Assembly: GCF_017744955.1 (NCBI RefSeq)
Contig: NZ_JAGIAG010000001.1
Span: 310,001-374,000, forward strand
Length of the DNA stretch: 64,000 nucleotides
Direction of reading: 5' to 3'
DNA from: Dokdonella sp.
Lineage (GTDB): Bacteria; Pseudomonadota; Gammaproteobacteria; Xanthomonadales; Rhodanobacteraceae
A program made the position numbers and the translations under genes. Under the pieces are notes generated by a model. That model was not told the origin of the DNA. It saw only the letters and a program-made list of their open reading frames with translations, and ran no database searches. This document shows positions 18,001-27,901 of the stretch, one piece after another (the first letter of the stretch is position 1; each line of letters begins with the position of its first letter).

Positions 18001-21000
18001 TCACTCCCGCTCGCCGACGATCAGCGGGAACAGCAGCGGCAGCAGGTTCAGGGCGATCAGGGTCGCCGACACGATGCCGCCGACGATGACGACCGCGAAC
18101 GGTCGCTGCGTCTCCGAACCGATGCCGTGCGACAGCGCGGCCGGCAGCAGACCGAAACCCGCCATCAGCGCCGTCATCAGGATCGGCCGCAGACGCTGCG
18201 CCGCGCCTTCGACCACCGCCGAGGCGAGCGCCACGCTCCGGCGCCGCAGCGCCTCGATCTGCTCGACCATGATCACGCCGTTCTGCACCGAGATGCCGGC
18301 GACCGCGATGAAGCCGACCGCCGCCGAGATCGACAGGTGCAGGCCGGCCAGCGCCAGCCCGGCCAGTCCGCCGATCAGCGTGAACGGCACCGTCGCCAGG
18401 ATCAGCAGCGCCTTGCGGATCGAGCGGAACGCCCAGAACAGCAGCACGAAGATGCCGACCAGCGACAGCGGCACGATAACCATCAGCCGCGCGGTCGCGC
18501 GTTCCTGGTTCTCGAACTGGCCGCCCCAGGCGATGCGGTAGCCCGGCGGCAGCGTCACCGCGTCGGCGACGCGGCGCATCGCCTCGGCGACGAAGCTGCC
18601 CTGGTCGCGGCCGAGCACGTTGGCCTTGACCGCGGCGATGCGGCTGCCCGATTCGCGCAGCACGCGCGCCGCGCCCTGGCGCTCCTCGATGCGCGCGATC
18701 TCGGCCAGCGGCACGACGCCGGCGCCGCCGGGCAGGCTGACCGGCAGCTCGCCGACCTTCTCGACCGAATCGCGGTACGCCTCGGCCAGCCGCAAGGTCA
18801 CGTCGAAGATGCGGTTGCCCTCGTAGAAGCTGCCGGTGGTGGCGCTGCCGAGCGCGGTCGCGACCGTCGTCGCGGCGTCGTTGACGTTCAGCCCCAGGCG
18901 CGCGAGCGCGGCGCGGTCGAGCGTGACGTCGAGTTCGGTCTGGCCGCCGATGCGCACTTCCTCGACATCGGCCGCGCCGGGCACCCCGCGCAGCACGTCG
19001 ACGATCTCGCGGCTCTTGGTCGCCAGCACGTCGAGATCGGGGCCGAACACCTTGATCGCGATCTCGCCTTTGACGCCGGACAGCGCCTCCTCGACGTTGT
19101 CTTCGATGTACTGCGAGAAGTTCGTCGGCACGCCGGGCATCGCGTGGATCTTCCGCTCCATGTCGCGCACCAGCGCTTCCTTGTCGGGGAAGCGCCATTC
19201 GCCGTGCGGCTTCAGGTCGGCCATGATCTCGATGTTGTTCGGCCCCTTCGGATCGGTGCCGTCGTCGGGCCGGCCGGTCTGCGTGATGACCGAGGCGACT
19301 TCCGGATACGACAGCAGGATCGTGCGGATGCGCTGCTCGATCTCCTGAGTCTTCATCAGCGCGGTCGACGGCGGCAGGTCCACCGTCAGCCAGATGTTTC
19401 CCTCGTCGAGCTTGGGCAGGAATTCGCTGCCGAGCAGCGGCGCCAGCGCCAGCGCGAGCGCCAGCACGGCGACCGCACCGCCGACGACCAGGCGCGGATG
19501 CGCGGCCCAGCGCGCGAGGTCGGTGCGGTAGCGCTGCTGCAGCCACGCCATCCAGCCGCTGTGGCGTTCTTCCATGCCCGGCTTGCGCACCGCCCACGAC
19601 AGCAGCGCCGGCACGAAGCTCAGCGTGAACGCGACCGCGCCGAGCAGCGCGAACGCGAGCGTCATCGCCATCGGCGCGAAGATCTTTCCCTCGACGCGCT
19701 GGAAGGTGAAGATCGGCAGGAACGCGAGGATCAGGATCGCCTTCGAGAACACCACCGGCTGGCCCAGCGCGACGGTGGTCTGGCGCAGCGCGTCGAGCCG
19801 CGTCGTCGCATCGGCGCCGCCATGCGCGGCGTCCAGCGCGAGGCGCACCATCAATGCCTCGACCAGCACCACCGCGCTGTCGATGATGATGCCGAAGTCG
19901 ACCGCGCCGAGCGAAATCAGGTTCGCGTCGACGCCGCGCAGGCGCATCAGCAGGAACGCGGTCAGCAGCGCCAGCGGAATCACGCAGGCGACGATCAGCG
20001 CGGCGCGCCAGCTGCGCAGGAACACCAGCAGCACCGCGATCACCAGCACCGCGCCGGTGGCGAGGTTCTCGCTGACCGTGTCGACGGTGTGCCGGACCAG
20101 CTCGGTGCGATCGTAGATCGGGCGGATCTTCACGCCGGGCGGCAGCTGCGGCTGCAGCTGCGCGATATGCGCCTTCAAAGCGGTGATCACCTTGGCCGGA
20201 TCTTCGCCCTTGGTCATCACGACGATGCCTTCGACGACGTCGTCCTGGTGGTCGTAGCCGACGATGCCGCTGCGCTGGCGATGGCCGATCGCGGCCTCGC
20301 CGATGTCGCGCACCAGGATCGGCTGGCCGCCGCGCACGGCGACCGGCACGCGCGCGATGTCCTCGACACCGCGGAACAGGCCGATCGCGCGCACCACCAG
20401 GTCTTCGTCGCCGCGCTTGAGCAGGCCGCCGCCGGTGTTCGACGAATTCGCCTGCAAGGCCTGCGACACCTGCTCCAGCGAGAGGCCGTACTTGCGCAGC
20501 AGGTCCGGATGCACGTGCACCTGATACTCGCGGATCGCGCCGCCGAAACCGCTGATGTCGGCCACGCCGGGCACCTGGCGCAGCGCCGGCTCGATCGTCC
20601 AGTCCTGGATCGCGCGCACCTCGTCGAGCGGCATCGACGGCGGCGCCTCGACCAGGTAGCGGTAGATCTCGCCGACCGCGGTCGACAGCGGCGCCAGGCT
20701 CGGCTGCACGCCGCTCGGCAGCGTGATCTGCGACAGCTTCTCCAGCACCTGCGCGCGCGCGAAGTAGTCGTCGGTGCCGTCGGCGAAGGTCATCGTCACC
20801 ACCGACAGGCCGCTCATCGAGATCGAGCGCAGCTGGGTCAGCTTCGGCACGCCGTACTCGGTGCGCTCGATCGGCAGCGTGACGACGCGCTCGACCTCCT
20901 CCGGTCCCTGTCCGGGCACCAGGGTGATGATCTGCACCTGCACGTCCTGCACGTCCGGGAACGCCTGCACCGGCAGGCCGGCGAACGCGTACAGCCCGGC

Positions 21001-21072
21001 GATCGCGATCATCGCGGTGATCGCGACGACGAACACGCGCTGCTTCAGCACGAACTCGACCAGCGCGTTCAC
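18001..21072 (-). CDS. czcA: HME-type RND efflux pump inner-membrane subunit (CzcA/CusA-like)
   Basis: This 1023-residue, 12-helix RND transporter belongs to the heavy-metal efflux branch. The N-terminus (QRVFVVAITAMIAIAGLYAF, then LPVQAFPDVQDVQVQI) is CzcA-like. TM4 carries DFGIIIDSAVVLVEALMVR, the acidic helix used in proton coupling. Two large periplasmic loops with PVVF-type motifs are present (QPVVFSKAILILAFLP). The substrate is probably a divalent or monovalent metal ion, but the specific metal cannot be read. The start is GTG at 21072, four bases downstream of the czcB stop. It is the last gene of the czcC-czcB-czcA unit. Confidence 0.9.
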   Translation of the reverse strand: MNALVEFVLKQRVFVVAITAMIAIAGLYAFAGLPVQAFPDVQDVQVQIITLVPGQGPEEVERVVTLPIERTEYGVPKLTQLRSISMSGLSVVTMTFADGTDDYFARAQVLEKLSQITLPSGVQPSLAPLSTAVGEIYRYLVEAPPSMPLDEVRAIQDWTIEPALRQVPGVADISGFGGAIREYQVHVHPDLLRKYGLSLEQVSQALQANSSNTGGGLLKRGDEDLVVRAIGLFRGVEDIARVPVAVRGGQPILVRDIGEAAIGHRQRSGIVGYDHQDDVVEGIVVMTKGEDPAKVITALKAHIAQLQPQLPPGVKIRPIYDRTELVRHTVDTVSENLATGAVLVIAVLLVFLRSWRAALIVACVIPLALLTAFLLMRLRGVDANLISLGAVDFGIIIDSAVVLVEALMVRLALDAAHGGADATTRLDALRQTTVALGQPVVFSKAILILAFLPIFTFQRVEGKIFAPMAMTLAFALLGAVAFTLSFVPALLSWAVRKPGMEERHSGWMAWLQQRYRTDLARWAAHPRLVVGGAVAVLALALALAPLLGSEFLPKLDEGNIWLTVDLPPSTALMKTQEIEQRIRTILLSYPEVASVITQTGRPDDGTDPKGPNNIEIMADLKPHGEWRFPDKEALVRDMERKIHAMPGVPTNFSQYIEDNVEEALSGVKGEIAIKVFGPDLDVLATKSREIVDVLRGVPGAADVEEVRIGGQTELDVTLDRAALARLGLNVNDAATTVATALGSATTGSFYEGNRIFDVTLRLAEAYRDSVEKVGELPVSLPGGAGVVPLAEIARIEERQGAARVLRESGSRIAAVKANVLGRDQGSFVAEAMRRVADAVTLPPGYRIAWGGQFENQERATARLMVIVPLSLVGIFVLLFWAFRSIRKALLILATVPFTLIGGLAGLALAGLHLSISAAVGFIAVAGISVQNGVIMVEQIEALRRRSVALASAVVEGAAQRLRPILMTALMAGFGLLPAALSHGIGSETQRPFAVVIVGGIVSATLIALNLLPLLFPLIVGERE

Positions 21073-21076
21073 GCCG

Positions 21077-22216
21077 CTACTCCGCCTGTCCCAGCTCGGC
21101 GTCGAGCAGCAGCGCGCCGCGCGTGACCACGCGCTCGCCGGCGGCGAGGCCGGAACGCACGAAGGCGCGCTGCTCGCCGACCACGCCGAGTTCGAGCGCG
21201 CGCCGCTTCAGCACGCCGGGCGCTTCTTCCACGAAGGCGTAGTGGTGCAGGCCGACGCTGACCAGGGCGGAATTGGGCACCGCCACCTGGCGACTGCCGC
21301 CGTCGGCGAGCGGACTGACGCGCGCGAACAGCTCGGGCTTCAGGCGCGCATCGCCGTCGAGGAGTTCGACGCGCACGGCGATGCGCCGCGTGGCCGGGTC
21401 CAGCGCGGCGCCGATCGTGGTGACGCGGCCTTCGAAGGAGCGGTCGGCGAAGCCGTCGACCTCCACGCGCACCGCCTGGCCGACGCGGACCTTGCCGAGG
21501 TCCTGCTCGGCGAGCTCGAAGCTCACCCACAGCCGCGTCGGATCGGTGATCACGAACAGCGGCGCGCTGGCATCGGGCCGCACCTGCATGCCGGGATTGA
21601 TCGCGCGGTCGACGACGATGCCGGCGATCGGCGCGCGCAGCGCGTAGCGCGGACTGGCGCCGGACGGGTCGAGATTCTTCAGCACGGCGTCGGCGCGCTC
21701 GAGCTCGGCGCCGGCCTGGGCGAGGTCGTCTTCGGCGCTCTCCAGGTCCTTGCGCGCGAGCACGCCGAGGTCGGTCAATGCGCGCGCGCGTTCCAGCGCC
21801 TTGCGCTTCAGCGCGTGATCGGCCTGCGCCTTGCGCGCGTCCGCGCGCGCCTGCGCGAAGTCCGGCGAATCGAGCCAGGCCAGCACGTCGCCGGCCTTCA
21901 CCGCGGTGCCGGGCTTGGCCACCAGTTCGCTGACGCGGCCCTGCACCGGCGAGGCGACGCGCACGGTGCGGTCCTCGTCGAACGCGAGCTTGCCGGGCAG
22001 GGCGTCGAGCGCCGGCGCCGGAAATTCGGCGGCGGGCTCGATGTCGAGAAAGCTCAGCTGCTCGGCGCCTGGCGGGTAGCGCAGCGTGTCGGCCGGCGCT
22101 CGCGGCGGCGCCGCGGCCGCGAGCGGCGCCGGCCGCGAAGCGGCGCGCCAGGCCGCCACGCCGAACACGAGGGCGGCGAGCACAACAATGATGGCGATCA
22201 GGCGCGACCGGCTCAT
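21077..22216 (-). CDS. czcB: RND efflux periplasmic adaptor (CzcB-like membrane-fusion protein)
   Basis: The 379-residue adaptor has an N-terminal membrane anchor (LIAIIVVLAALVFGVAAW). It also has the lipoyl half-motif VQGRVSELVAKPGTAVKAGD, an alpha-hairpin rich in Ala/Arg/Asp (about 125-190), the second half-motif APIAGIVVDRAINPGMQV, and beta-barrel and membrane-proximal domains. It links the inner-membrane pump to the outer-membrane channel. The ATG at 22216 overlaps the czcC stop codon by four bases (ATGA), so it is translationally coupled. Confidence 0.9.
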   Translation of the reverse strand: MSRSRLIAIIVVLAALVFGVAAWRAASRPAPLAAAAPPRAPADTLRYPPGAEQLSFLDIEPAAEFPAPALDALPGKLAFDEDRTVRVASPVQGRVSELVAKPGTAVKAGDVLAWLDSPDFAQARADARKAQADHALKRKALERARALTDLGVLARKDLESAEDDLAQAGAELERADAVLKNLDPSGASPRYALRAPIAGIVVDRAINPGMQVRPDASAPLFVITDPTRLWVSFELAEQDLGKVRVGQAVRVEVDGFADRSFEGRVTTIGAALDPATRRIAVRVELLDGDARLKPELFARVSPLADGGSRQVAVPNSALVSVGLHHYAFVEEAPGVLKRRALELGVVGEQRAFVRSGLAAGERVVTRGALLLDAELGQAE

Positions 22217-23478
22217 GCGGAAGGCTTCTCCATGGAGGCGCTCGCCGCGGCGAGCGCGGCCAGCGCTTCGGCGAAGTCGGCGCGCGCGTCGGTGGCGTCG
22301 TCCTCGACCGCCTTCAGCTCGCGCCGCGCGTCGAGCAGTTCGATCAGCGCGAGGCCGCCGCGCGCGTAGGCGGTCTCGGCGGTGCGCTCGACGCGTCGCG
22401 CGCGGTCGACCAGATCGCCGTCGTAGCGGCGCAGCCGCTCGTTCGCGCTGCGCACGTCGGCCAGCGCGCGGCCGAGGTCGGCGCGCGCCGCCACCTGCGC
22501 CCGCGCGAGCTGCGCGCGGGCGGCGTCGATATCGGCATTGGCGCGCGCGATCTCGCCGTCGTAATGATTGCCGGTGAACAGCGGCACCGAGACGCCGAAG
22601 CCGAGCAGCGTGTGGCCGAACGGAGCCGGATTGTGCTCGTAGTTCGCGCTGACGGAGATGTCGCGCTTGCGCTGCGCATGCGCGAGGTCGAGCGCGGCCT
22701 GCGCGGCGGCGATGCGGCGTTCGGCCGCCTGGACGTCCGCACGGCCGTTCGCGGCATCCGCTTCCGGCGCGACGAAGCCCGGACCCGGCCAGTCGTCGAC
22801 CGCTTCGAGCGCATCCGCGTCCTGACCTGCGTCGAGCAAGGCCGCCAATGCGACGCGCGCGTCCTCGCGCGCGGCGTCGGCCTGGCCGGCCGCGTTGTCG
22901 GCCTCGGCCGCGCCGATGCGCAGGCGCTCGACGTCGAGCGCGGCGATGTCGCCGTGGCGCAGGCGCGCTTGCGCCGCATCCAGCGAACCGCGCGCGAGAG
23001 CGGCGAGGGCATGCGCCGATTCGCTCTTCTGCTGCGCGCGCTTGAGTTCCCAGTACGCCTGCGTGACCACCAGGCGCTCGCGCCGCACCACGTCGTCGTA
23101 GTCCGCCTCGCTGGCGTCGCGGTTCGCCGCGGCGGCGGCGAGGCGGTGACGGCGCTTGCCGCCGCGCTCGAACGGCTGCTGGATGCTGACGATCGTGTCG
23201 AAACTCTTGTCCCAGAGCGAGCCGGGACCGTTGTGACCGGCCGGGTTGATCTTCGAGGTGCCGTAGCTCAGTGTCGCGTTGGGTCGTTCGCCGGCGCTGA
23301 TCTCGTCGGCCGCGGCCTGGTCGACGGCGGTCTGCGCGACGGCGAGGTTCGGATCGTGCGTGCGCATGCGTTGCAGCGCCTGCGACAGAGTCAGGCCGGC
23401 TGCGGCCTGTTCGGCGAACGCCGTCGGCGTGGCCAGCGAAATCATCCAAAGCAACCGCAGCGCGGTCGACCGGTCCAT
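22213..23478 (-). CDS. czcC: RND efflux outer-membrane channel (CzcC/TolC-like)
   Basis: The 421-residue product has a signal peptide (cleavage probably after TAFA, about residue 22). It shows the duplicated long-helix pattern of TolC-type outer-membrane efflux proteins, with LTLSQALQRMRTHDPNLAVA at the start of the first repeat and EIARANADIDAARAQLARAQ in the second. It is the first gene of the czcCBA unit. Its start lies 70 bases beyond a terminator-like hairpin that separates it from the sensor-kinase gene. Confidence 0.88.
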   Translation of the reverse strand: MDRSTALRLLWMISLATPTAFAEQAAAGLTLSQALQRMRTHDPNLAVAQTAVDQAAADEISAGERPNATLSYGTSKINPAGHNGPGSLWDKSFDTIVSIQQPFERGGKRRHRLAAAAANRDASEADYDDVVRRERLVVTQAYWELKRAQQKSESAHALAALARGSLDAAQARLRHGDIAALDVERLRIGAAEADNAAGQADAAREDARVALAALLDAGQDADALEAVDDWPGPGFVAPEADAANGRADVQAAERRIAAAQAALDLAHAQRKRDISVSANYEHNPAPFGHTLLGFGVSVPLFTGNHYDGEIARANADIDAARAQLARAQVAARADLGRALADVRSANERLRRYDGDLVDRARRVERTAETAYARGGLALIELLDARRELKAVEDDATDARADFAEALAALAAASASMEKPSA

Positions 23479-23548
23479 GTTCGTCGCTTCAGGCGGAAAA
23501 GGTTCCAGAGGCTTCCGGATCGCGCACGTCGCGCAGGTGCTCGTGCGG

Positions 23549-23585
23549 AAAAAAAAGGCGGCCCACCTGGGGAAAATGGGCCGCC
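23549..23585 (-). terminator. Strong rho-independent terminator or leader attenuator before czcC
   Basis: On the minus strand the sequence reads GGCGGCCCA, an 11-base loop, TGGGCCGCC, then eight T residues. This is a textbook rho-independent terminator. It lies 85 bases after the sensor-kinase stop and 71 bases before the czcC start. It may simply end the mnmG-regulator-kinase transcript. Because the short stretch between it and czcC shows no good promoter, it could instead be a regulated attenuator in the czcC leader. Confidence 0.85.
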
Positions 23586-23669
23586 TCGGGCTGGTGCGCG
23601 AGTCGCCCTCCTGGGGATGAAAGCGACCGGGGGTGCACACCGCGGAGAAAGTCTACGGCGCGGAAGCTT

Positions 23670-25100
23670 TCAGGAACCTGACAAGTTGCGGACGTTCGTC
23701 GCGGCGGTGAATTCGACGCGCACGCACACGCCGCGCGCGCCGGATCCGGTGCGGATCGAGAAGTCCGCCTCGTGCGCGCGCGCGATCTCGTCGACGATCG
23801 CGAGGCCGAGGCCGCTGCCGTTGCCGTCCGCGCCGGGCATGCGATAGAACCGTTCGCGCACGCGCTCGCGCTCGTGCTCGGGAATGCCGGGACCGTCGTC
23901 CTCGACTTCGAGGAAGGCGCCGTCGAACGGCGCGCCTTCGATCGCCGCGCGGCCGCAGCGTACCGTCACGCTGCCGCCGGCCGGCGTGTAGTTGAGCGCG
24001 TTGTCGACCAGGTTCGCGAGCAGTTCGCGCAGCAGCCAGGCGCTGCCGGACACGCGCACCGGAGCGGTGTCGGCACCGAGGTCGATGCGCGCGGCGAGCG
24101 CGCGATCCAGGTGCGCGGCGACGGCCTCGCCGACCAGCGCCTCGAGTTCGATTTCCTGGAAGTTCTCCGGCACGTTCGCTGCCGGCTCCGCACGCGCCAG
24201 CGCGAGCAGCTGGTTGGCGGTGTGGGCGAGGCGGCGGCTGCTCTGATGCAGCGCCACGATGCGTTCGCGCACCTGCGCGGCGGCCGCATCGCGTTCGAGC
24301 AGTTCGAGCTGCGCGATCATGCCGGTCAGCGGCGTGCGCAGCTGGTGCGCGGCGTCGGCCAGGAACCGCTGCTGCGAACGCGCCGAGGCGTGCACGGTGG
24401 CGAGCAGGTTGTTCAGCGCACCGACCAGCGGCCGCACCTCGTCGGGCACCGGCGTGTCCAGCGGCGCCAGGTCGCGCGGCGAGCGCTGGCGGATCTGCGC
24501 GCCGAGCGCGCGCAGCGGACGCAGGCCGTAGCGCACGCCGAACCAGATCAGCAGCAAGGTCGCGGCGAGCTGCACCAGGTCGGTCAACACCACGCTGGCG
24601 AGGATGCGCGTGGTGGCGGCGCCGCGCTTGCGCGTGGTCTCGGCGATCGCGATGACGACGTCGGTGGCGCCGACCTGCGTCGCGTAGCGCGCGACGCGCG
24701 CTGCGTGCCCGCGGAAATCGACGTCGCGGAACGAGGGATTTTCCGCGCGCGCCGCGCCGGTCGGCAGATCGGCGTCGCCGCTGATCAGGGCGCCGTCGGC
24801 GCCGCGCACGGCGTAGTAGATCGAATCGACGCTGTCGGCGCGCAACACCGCGACCGCCTGCGGCGGCAGGTCGGCGTCGATGCGGCCGTTGCCGTCCTCG
24901 TCGCGCAGATGCGCGGCGATCGCCAGCGCGTCCTCGCGCAGCGCGCGGTCGTAGGCGCTGCGGATCGCTTCGGCGCCGGCGCGGTAGTCGATGTAGATGC
25001 CAATGCCGAGCAACGCGGTCAACGGCACCAGCAGCAGGAACAGCAGGCGACGTCGGATCGACGGCGCGCCGATCGCGACGGCGTCGTCCGGCGCATTCAT
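23670..25100 (-). CDS. Sensor histidine kinase with TctE-like (2CSK) sensor region
   Basis: The 476-residue kinase has TM1 (LLFLLLVPLTALLGIGIYI, about 20-38), a periplasmic sensor of about 130 residues resembling the 2CSK_N/TctE type, and TM2 (VLTDLVQLAATLLLIWFGV). A HAMP linker follows, then the phospho-acceptor H-box QRFLADAAHQLRTPLTGM (His about 265), the N-box ELLANLVDNALNYTP, G1 DDGPGIPEHER and G2 GSGLGLAIVDEIARAH. It follows the response regulator with an ATGA overlap. Adjacency to czcCBA suggests, but does not show, a role in metal-responsive control. Confidence 0.92.
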   Translation of the reverse strand: MNAPDDAVAIGAPSIRRRLLFLLLVPLTALLGIGIYIDYRAGAEAIRSAYDRALREDALAIAAHLRDEDGNGRIDADLPPQAVAVLRADSVDSIYYAVRGADGALISGDADLPTGAARAENPSFRDVDFRGHAARVARYATQVGATDVVIAIAETTRKRGAATTRILASVVLTDLVQLAATLLLIWFGVRYGLRPLRALGAQIRQRSPRDLAPLDTPVPDEVRPLVGALNNLLATVHASARSQQRFLADAAHQLRTPLTGMIAQLELLERDAAAAQVRERIVALHQSSRRLAHTANQLLALARAEPAANVPENFQEIELEALVGEAVAAHLDRALAARIDLGADTAPVRVSGSAWLLRELLANLVDNALNYTPAGGSVTVRCGRAAIEGAPFDGAFLEVEDDGPGIPEHERERVRERFYRMPGADGNGSGLGLAIVDEIARAHEADFSIRTGSGARGVCVRVEFTAATNVRNLSGS

Positions 25101-25762
25101 CCGGCGTCGTCGAGCCGGTAGCCGAGGCCGCGCACGGTGAGGATCTGCAGCGCGCTGCCGAGCTTGGCGCGCAGGCGCGAGACGTAGACCTCGATCGCGT
25201 TCGCGCCGATGTCCGCGTCCCAGTTCGCGATCGCCTGCATCAGCCGCTCCTTGGCGACGACGCGGCCGGCGTTCAGCGCGAGGCATTCGAGCACGGCCCA
25301 CTCGCGCCGCGTCAGGTTGACCGGCGCGCCGTCGACCTCGGCGCGATGCGCGGCGAGATCCAGGCGCAGGCTGCCCAGCGCGAGCGCCGCGCTGCTGACC
25401 GAACGACTGCGCCGGATCAGCGCGCGGCAGCGCGCGATCAGCTCCGGCAGCTCGAATGGCTTGACCAGGTAGTCGTCGGCGCCGATGTCGAGCGCGCTGA
25501 CGCGGTCGGCGAGGCCGTCGCGCGCGGTCAGGATCAGCACCGGCAGCGCCGAGCCGTTGCGGCGCATGCGCTGCAGCAGGGTCAGGCCGTCGGCGCCGGG
25601 CAGGCCGATGTCGACCACGGCGAGATCGAAGCTTTCCGCCGCCAGCGCGCTCGAGGCGTGCTCGGCGGAGTCGACGTGGTCGACCGCGTAGCCGGCCTTG
25701 TCCAGGCCGCGGCGGATCGCATCGGCGACCAGCGCATCGTCTTCGACGACCAGGATGCGCAT
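25097..25762 (-). CDS. OmpR/PhoB-family response regulator
   Basis: The 221-residue regulator has a receiver domain with the acidic pocket VVEDDA, the phosphorylation Asp in LAVVDIGLPGADG (about residue 51), the conserved Thr (LILTARD) and the Lys in YLVKPFE. The C-terminal winged-helix DNA-binding domain (TRREWAVLECLALNAGRVV, later ANAIEVYVSRLRAKLG) follows. It starts 12 bases after the mnmG stop and overlaps the kinase gene by four bases, so mnmG, the regulator and the kinase are probably one transcript. Likely a target is the adjacent czcCBA unit. Confidence 0.93.
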   Translation of the reverse strand: MRILVVEDDALVADAIRRGLDKAGYAVDHVDSAEHASSALAAESFDLAVVDIGLPGADGLTLLQRMRRNGSALPVLILTARDGLADRVSALDIGADDYLVKPFELPELIARCRALIRRSRSVSSAALALGSLRLDLAAHRAEVDGAPVNLTRREWAVLECLALNAGRVVAKERLMQAIANWDADIGANAIEVYVSRLRAKLGSALQILTVRGLGYRLDDAG

Positions 25763-25774
25763 GGCGGCGCGGCG

Positions 25775-27652
25775 TCAGGCGGCGCGGCGGCCGCCGCCGC
25801 GCTTGAGGTGGATCAGCAGCAGCGACACGGCTGCCGGCGTGACGCCGGAGATGCGGCGCGCCTCGCCGATCGTCTGCGGCCGCGCGCCGGAGAGCTTGGC
25901 CAGCACCTCGGCGGAAAGGCCGCGCACCTTGGCGTAGTCGAACGCGGCCGGGATCGCGGTGTCGTCGTGGCGGCGGTTGCGCTCGATCTCCTCGCGCTGG
26001 CGCTCGAGGTAGCCGGAGTACTTGACCGACACCTCGACCTGCTCGGCGACCGCGACCTCGTCGGCGCCGGGCGCGATGCCGTCGACGCGGACCAGGTCGC
26101 GATAGGCGATCTCCGGACGGCGCAGCAGGTCGAGCGCGTTCGTCTCGCGCGAGACGGCGACGCCGAGCGTGGCTTCGACGGCGCGGCCGAGCGCGTTCGC
26201 CGGCGTCGCCCACAGTGCGCCGAGGCGCGCGGTCTCGCGCTCGATCGCGTCGCGCTTGCGGCGCAGCGCGTCGTGGCGTTCCTGCGCGACGCAGCCGAGT
26301 TCGAAGCCGATTTCCGTCAGGCGCAGGTCGGCGTTGTCCTCGCGCAGCTGCAGGCGGTACTCCGCGCGCGAGGTGAACATGCGGTACGGCTCGCTGGTGC
26401 CGTTGGTGATCAGGTCGTCGATCAGCACGCCGATGTAGGCCTCGTCGCGGCGCGGCGTCCACGGCTCGCGCTGCTGCGTCGCGCGGGCGGCGTTGAGGCC
26501 GGCGATCAGGCCCTGCGCGGCGGCTTCCTCGTAGCCGGTGGTGCCGTTGATCTGGCCGGCGAAGTAGAGGCCGGCGACGGCCTTGGTCTCGAGCGAGGCC
26601 TTCAGGCCGCGCGGGTCGAAGTAGTCGTACTCGATCGCGTAGCCCGGCCGCGTGATGCGCGCGTGCTCCAGGCCGCGGATCGAGCGCACCAGGTCGAGCT
26701 GCACGTCGAACGGCAGCGAGGTCGAGATGCCGTTCGGGTAGATCTCGTTGGTCTCCAGGCCTTCGGGCTCGATGAAGATCTGGTGCGAGGCCTTCTCGGC
26801 GAAGCGCACGACCTTGTCCTCGATCGACGGGCAGTAGCGCGGGCCGGTGCCTTCGATGACGCCGCCGTACAGCGGCGAACGGTCGAGCGCGCCGCGGATG
26901 ATCTCGTGCGTGCGCTCGCCGGTGTGCGTGATCCAGCAGCTGACCTGGCGCGGATGGTCGGCGCGCGAGCCGAGGAAGGAGAACACCGGCGCCGGCTCGT
27001 CGCCGGGCTGCTCTTCCAGCTGCGTGTAGTCGATCGTGCGGCCGTCGATGCGCGGCGGCGTGCCGGTCTTCAGGCGCCCGACCGCGAAAGGCAGTTCGCG
27101 CAGGCGCTCGGCCAGGGCCAGCGAGGGCGGATCGCCGGCGCGGCCGCCGGCGTGCTGGGTCAGCCCGACGTGGATCTTGCCGGCGAGGAAGGTGCCGGCG
27201 GTCAGCACCACCGCGGGAGCGCGGAACTGGAGGCCCGATTGCGTCACCACGCCGGCGACGCGGCCCTGCTCGACGATCAGCGCGTCGACCGCCTGCTGGA
27301 ACAGGTCCAGGCCATCCTGTGTCTCGACCCGACGCCGGATGGCCGCTTTGTACAAAACGCGATCGGCCTGGCAGCGCGTCGCGCGCACGGCCGGGCCTTT
27401 GGAGGCGTTCAAGGTGCGCCACTGGATGCCGGCGCGGTCGGCCGCCGCGGCCATCGCGCCGCCGAGCGCGTCGATCTCCTTGACCAGGTGGCCCTTGCCG
27501 ATGCCGCCGATGGCCGGATTGCAGCTCATCTGGCCGATCGTCTCGATGTTGTGCGTCAACAGCAGCGTGCGCGCGCCGGTGCGCGCGCTGGCGAGCGCGG
27601 CCTCGGTGCCGGCATGGCCTCCGCCGACCACAATGACGTCGTAGTTGTACAT
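25775..27652 (-). CDS. mnmG: tRNA uridine-5-carboxymethylaminomethyl modification enzyme MnmG
   Basis: MnmG (GidA) works with MnmE to modify the wobble uridine of certain tRNAs. The 625-residue product has the FAD-binding start [18 protein letters not shown], the signature [26 protein letters not shown]-type [29 protein letters not shown] and the C-terminal helical domain ([18 protein letters not shown]). The ATG at 27652 directly precedes [10 protein letters not shown]. No mnmE or rsmG is adjacent in the window; instead a two-component system follows, which is unusual. Confidence 0.97.
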   Translation of the reverse strand: MYNYDVIVVGGGHAGTEAALASARTGARTLLLTHNIETIGQMSCNPAIGGIGKGHLVKEIDALGGAMAAAADRAGIQWRTLNASKGPAVRATRCQADRVLYKAAIRRRVETQDGLDLFQQAVDALIVEQGRVAGVVTQSGLQFRAPAVVLTAGTFLAGKIHVGLTQHAGGRAGDPPSLALAERLRELPFAVGRLKTGTPPRIDGRTIDYTQLEEQPGDEPAPVFSFLGSRADHPRQVSCWITHTGERTHEIIRGALDRSPLYGGVIEGTGPRYCPSIEDKVVRFAEKASHQIFIEPEGLETNEIYPNGISTSLPFDVQLDLVRSIRGLEHARITRPGYAIEYDYFDPRGLKASLETKAVAGLYFAGQINGTTGYEEAAAQGLIAGLNAARATQQREPWTPRRDEAYIGVLIDDLITNGTSEPYRMFTSRAEYRLQLREDNADLRLTEIGFELGCVAQERHDALRRKRDAIERETARLGALWATPANALGRAVEATLGVAVSRETNALDLLRRPEIAYRDLVRVDGIAPGADEVAVAEQVEVSVKYSGYLERQREEIERNRRHDDTAIPAAFDYAKVRGLSAEVLAKLSGARPQTIGEARRISGVTPAAVSLLLIHLKRGGGRRAA

Positions 27653-27901
27653 GGCTGCTGCTCGGTTCGAATCCGGCGCGAGGGCGCGGCGCTTGCGTAA
27701 GGGCGTCATTCTAGCAACGCGCCGGCGCGGCGCTGGCATGGAATCTGCTGCATCCCGGAGTACTCCCACCGGCGCCCGACGTATGCGAGCACGTCGCTGA
27801 TCGGAATTCAGGGGCCGGTTGCGCGTCGGTGGGGGTATTTTTCTTTTTCTTGGCGGCGCCCCTGACTTAGGCGTGCGCGGCCCTTTCCGGTGCAAGGCGA
27901 T
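27653..27901. other. Upstream region of mnmG without a gene
   Basis: No coding region with family features is visible between the mnmG start and the first inverted repeat. A short pyrimidine-rich stretch (TTTTTCTTTTTC at about 27838-27849) is present. A GGTTCGAATCC at about 27662 resembles a tRNA T-arm but has no tRNA around it. Confidence 0.35.

Noticed and set aside
23586..23670. A known metal riboswitch class (Mn yybP-ykoY or NiCo) in the czcC leader
   Set aside because: The conserved cores of those classes are not visible; only a generic paired leader plus terminator is supported.
27655..27680. GGTTCGAATCC, resembling a tRNA T-arm, just upstream of mnmG
   Set aside because: The 60 bases before it contain the mnmG start codon, and no anticodon arm, D-arm or acceptor stem can be drawn.
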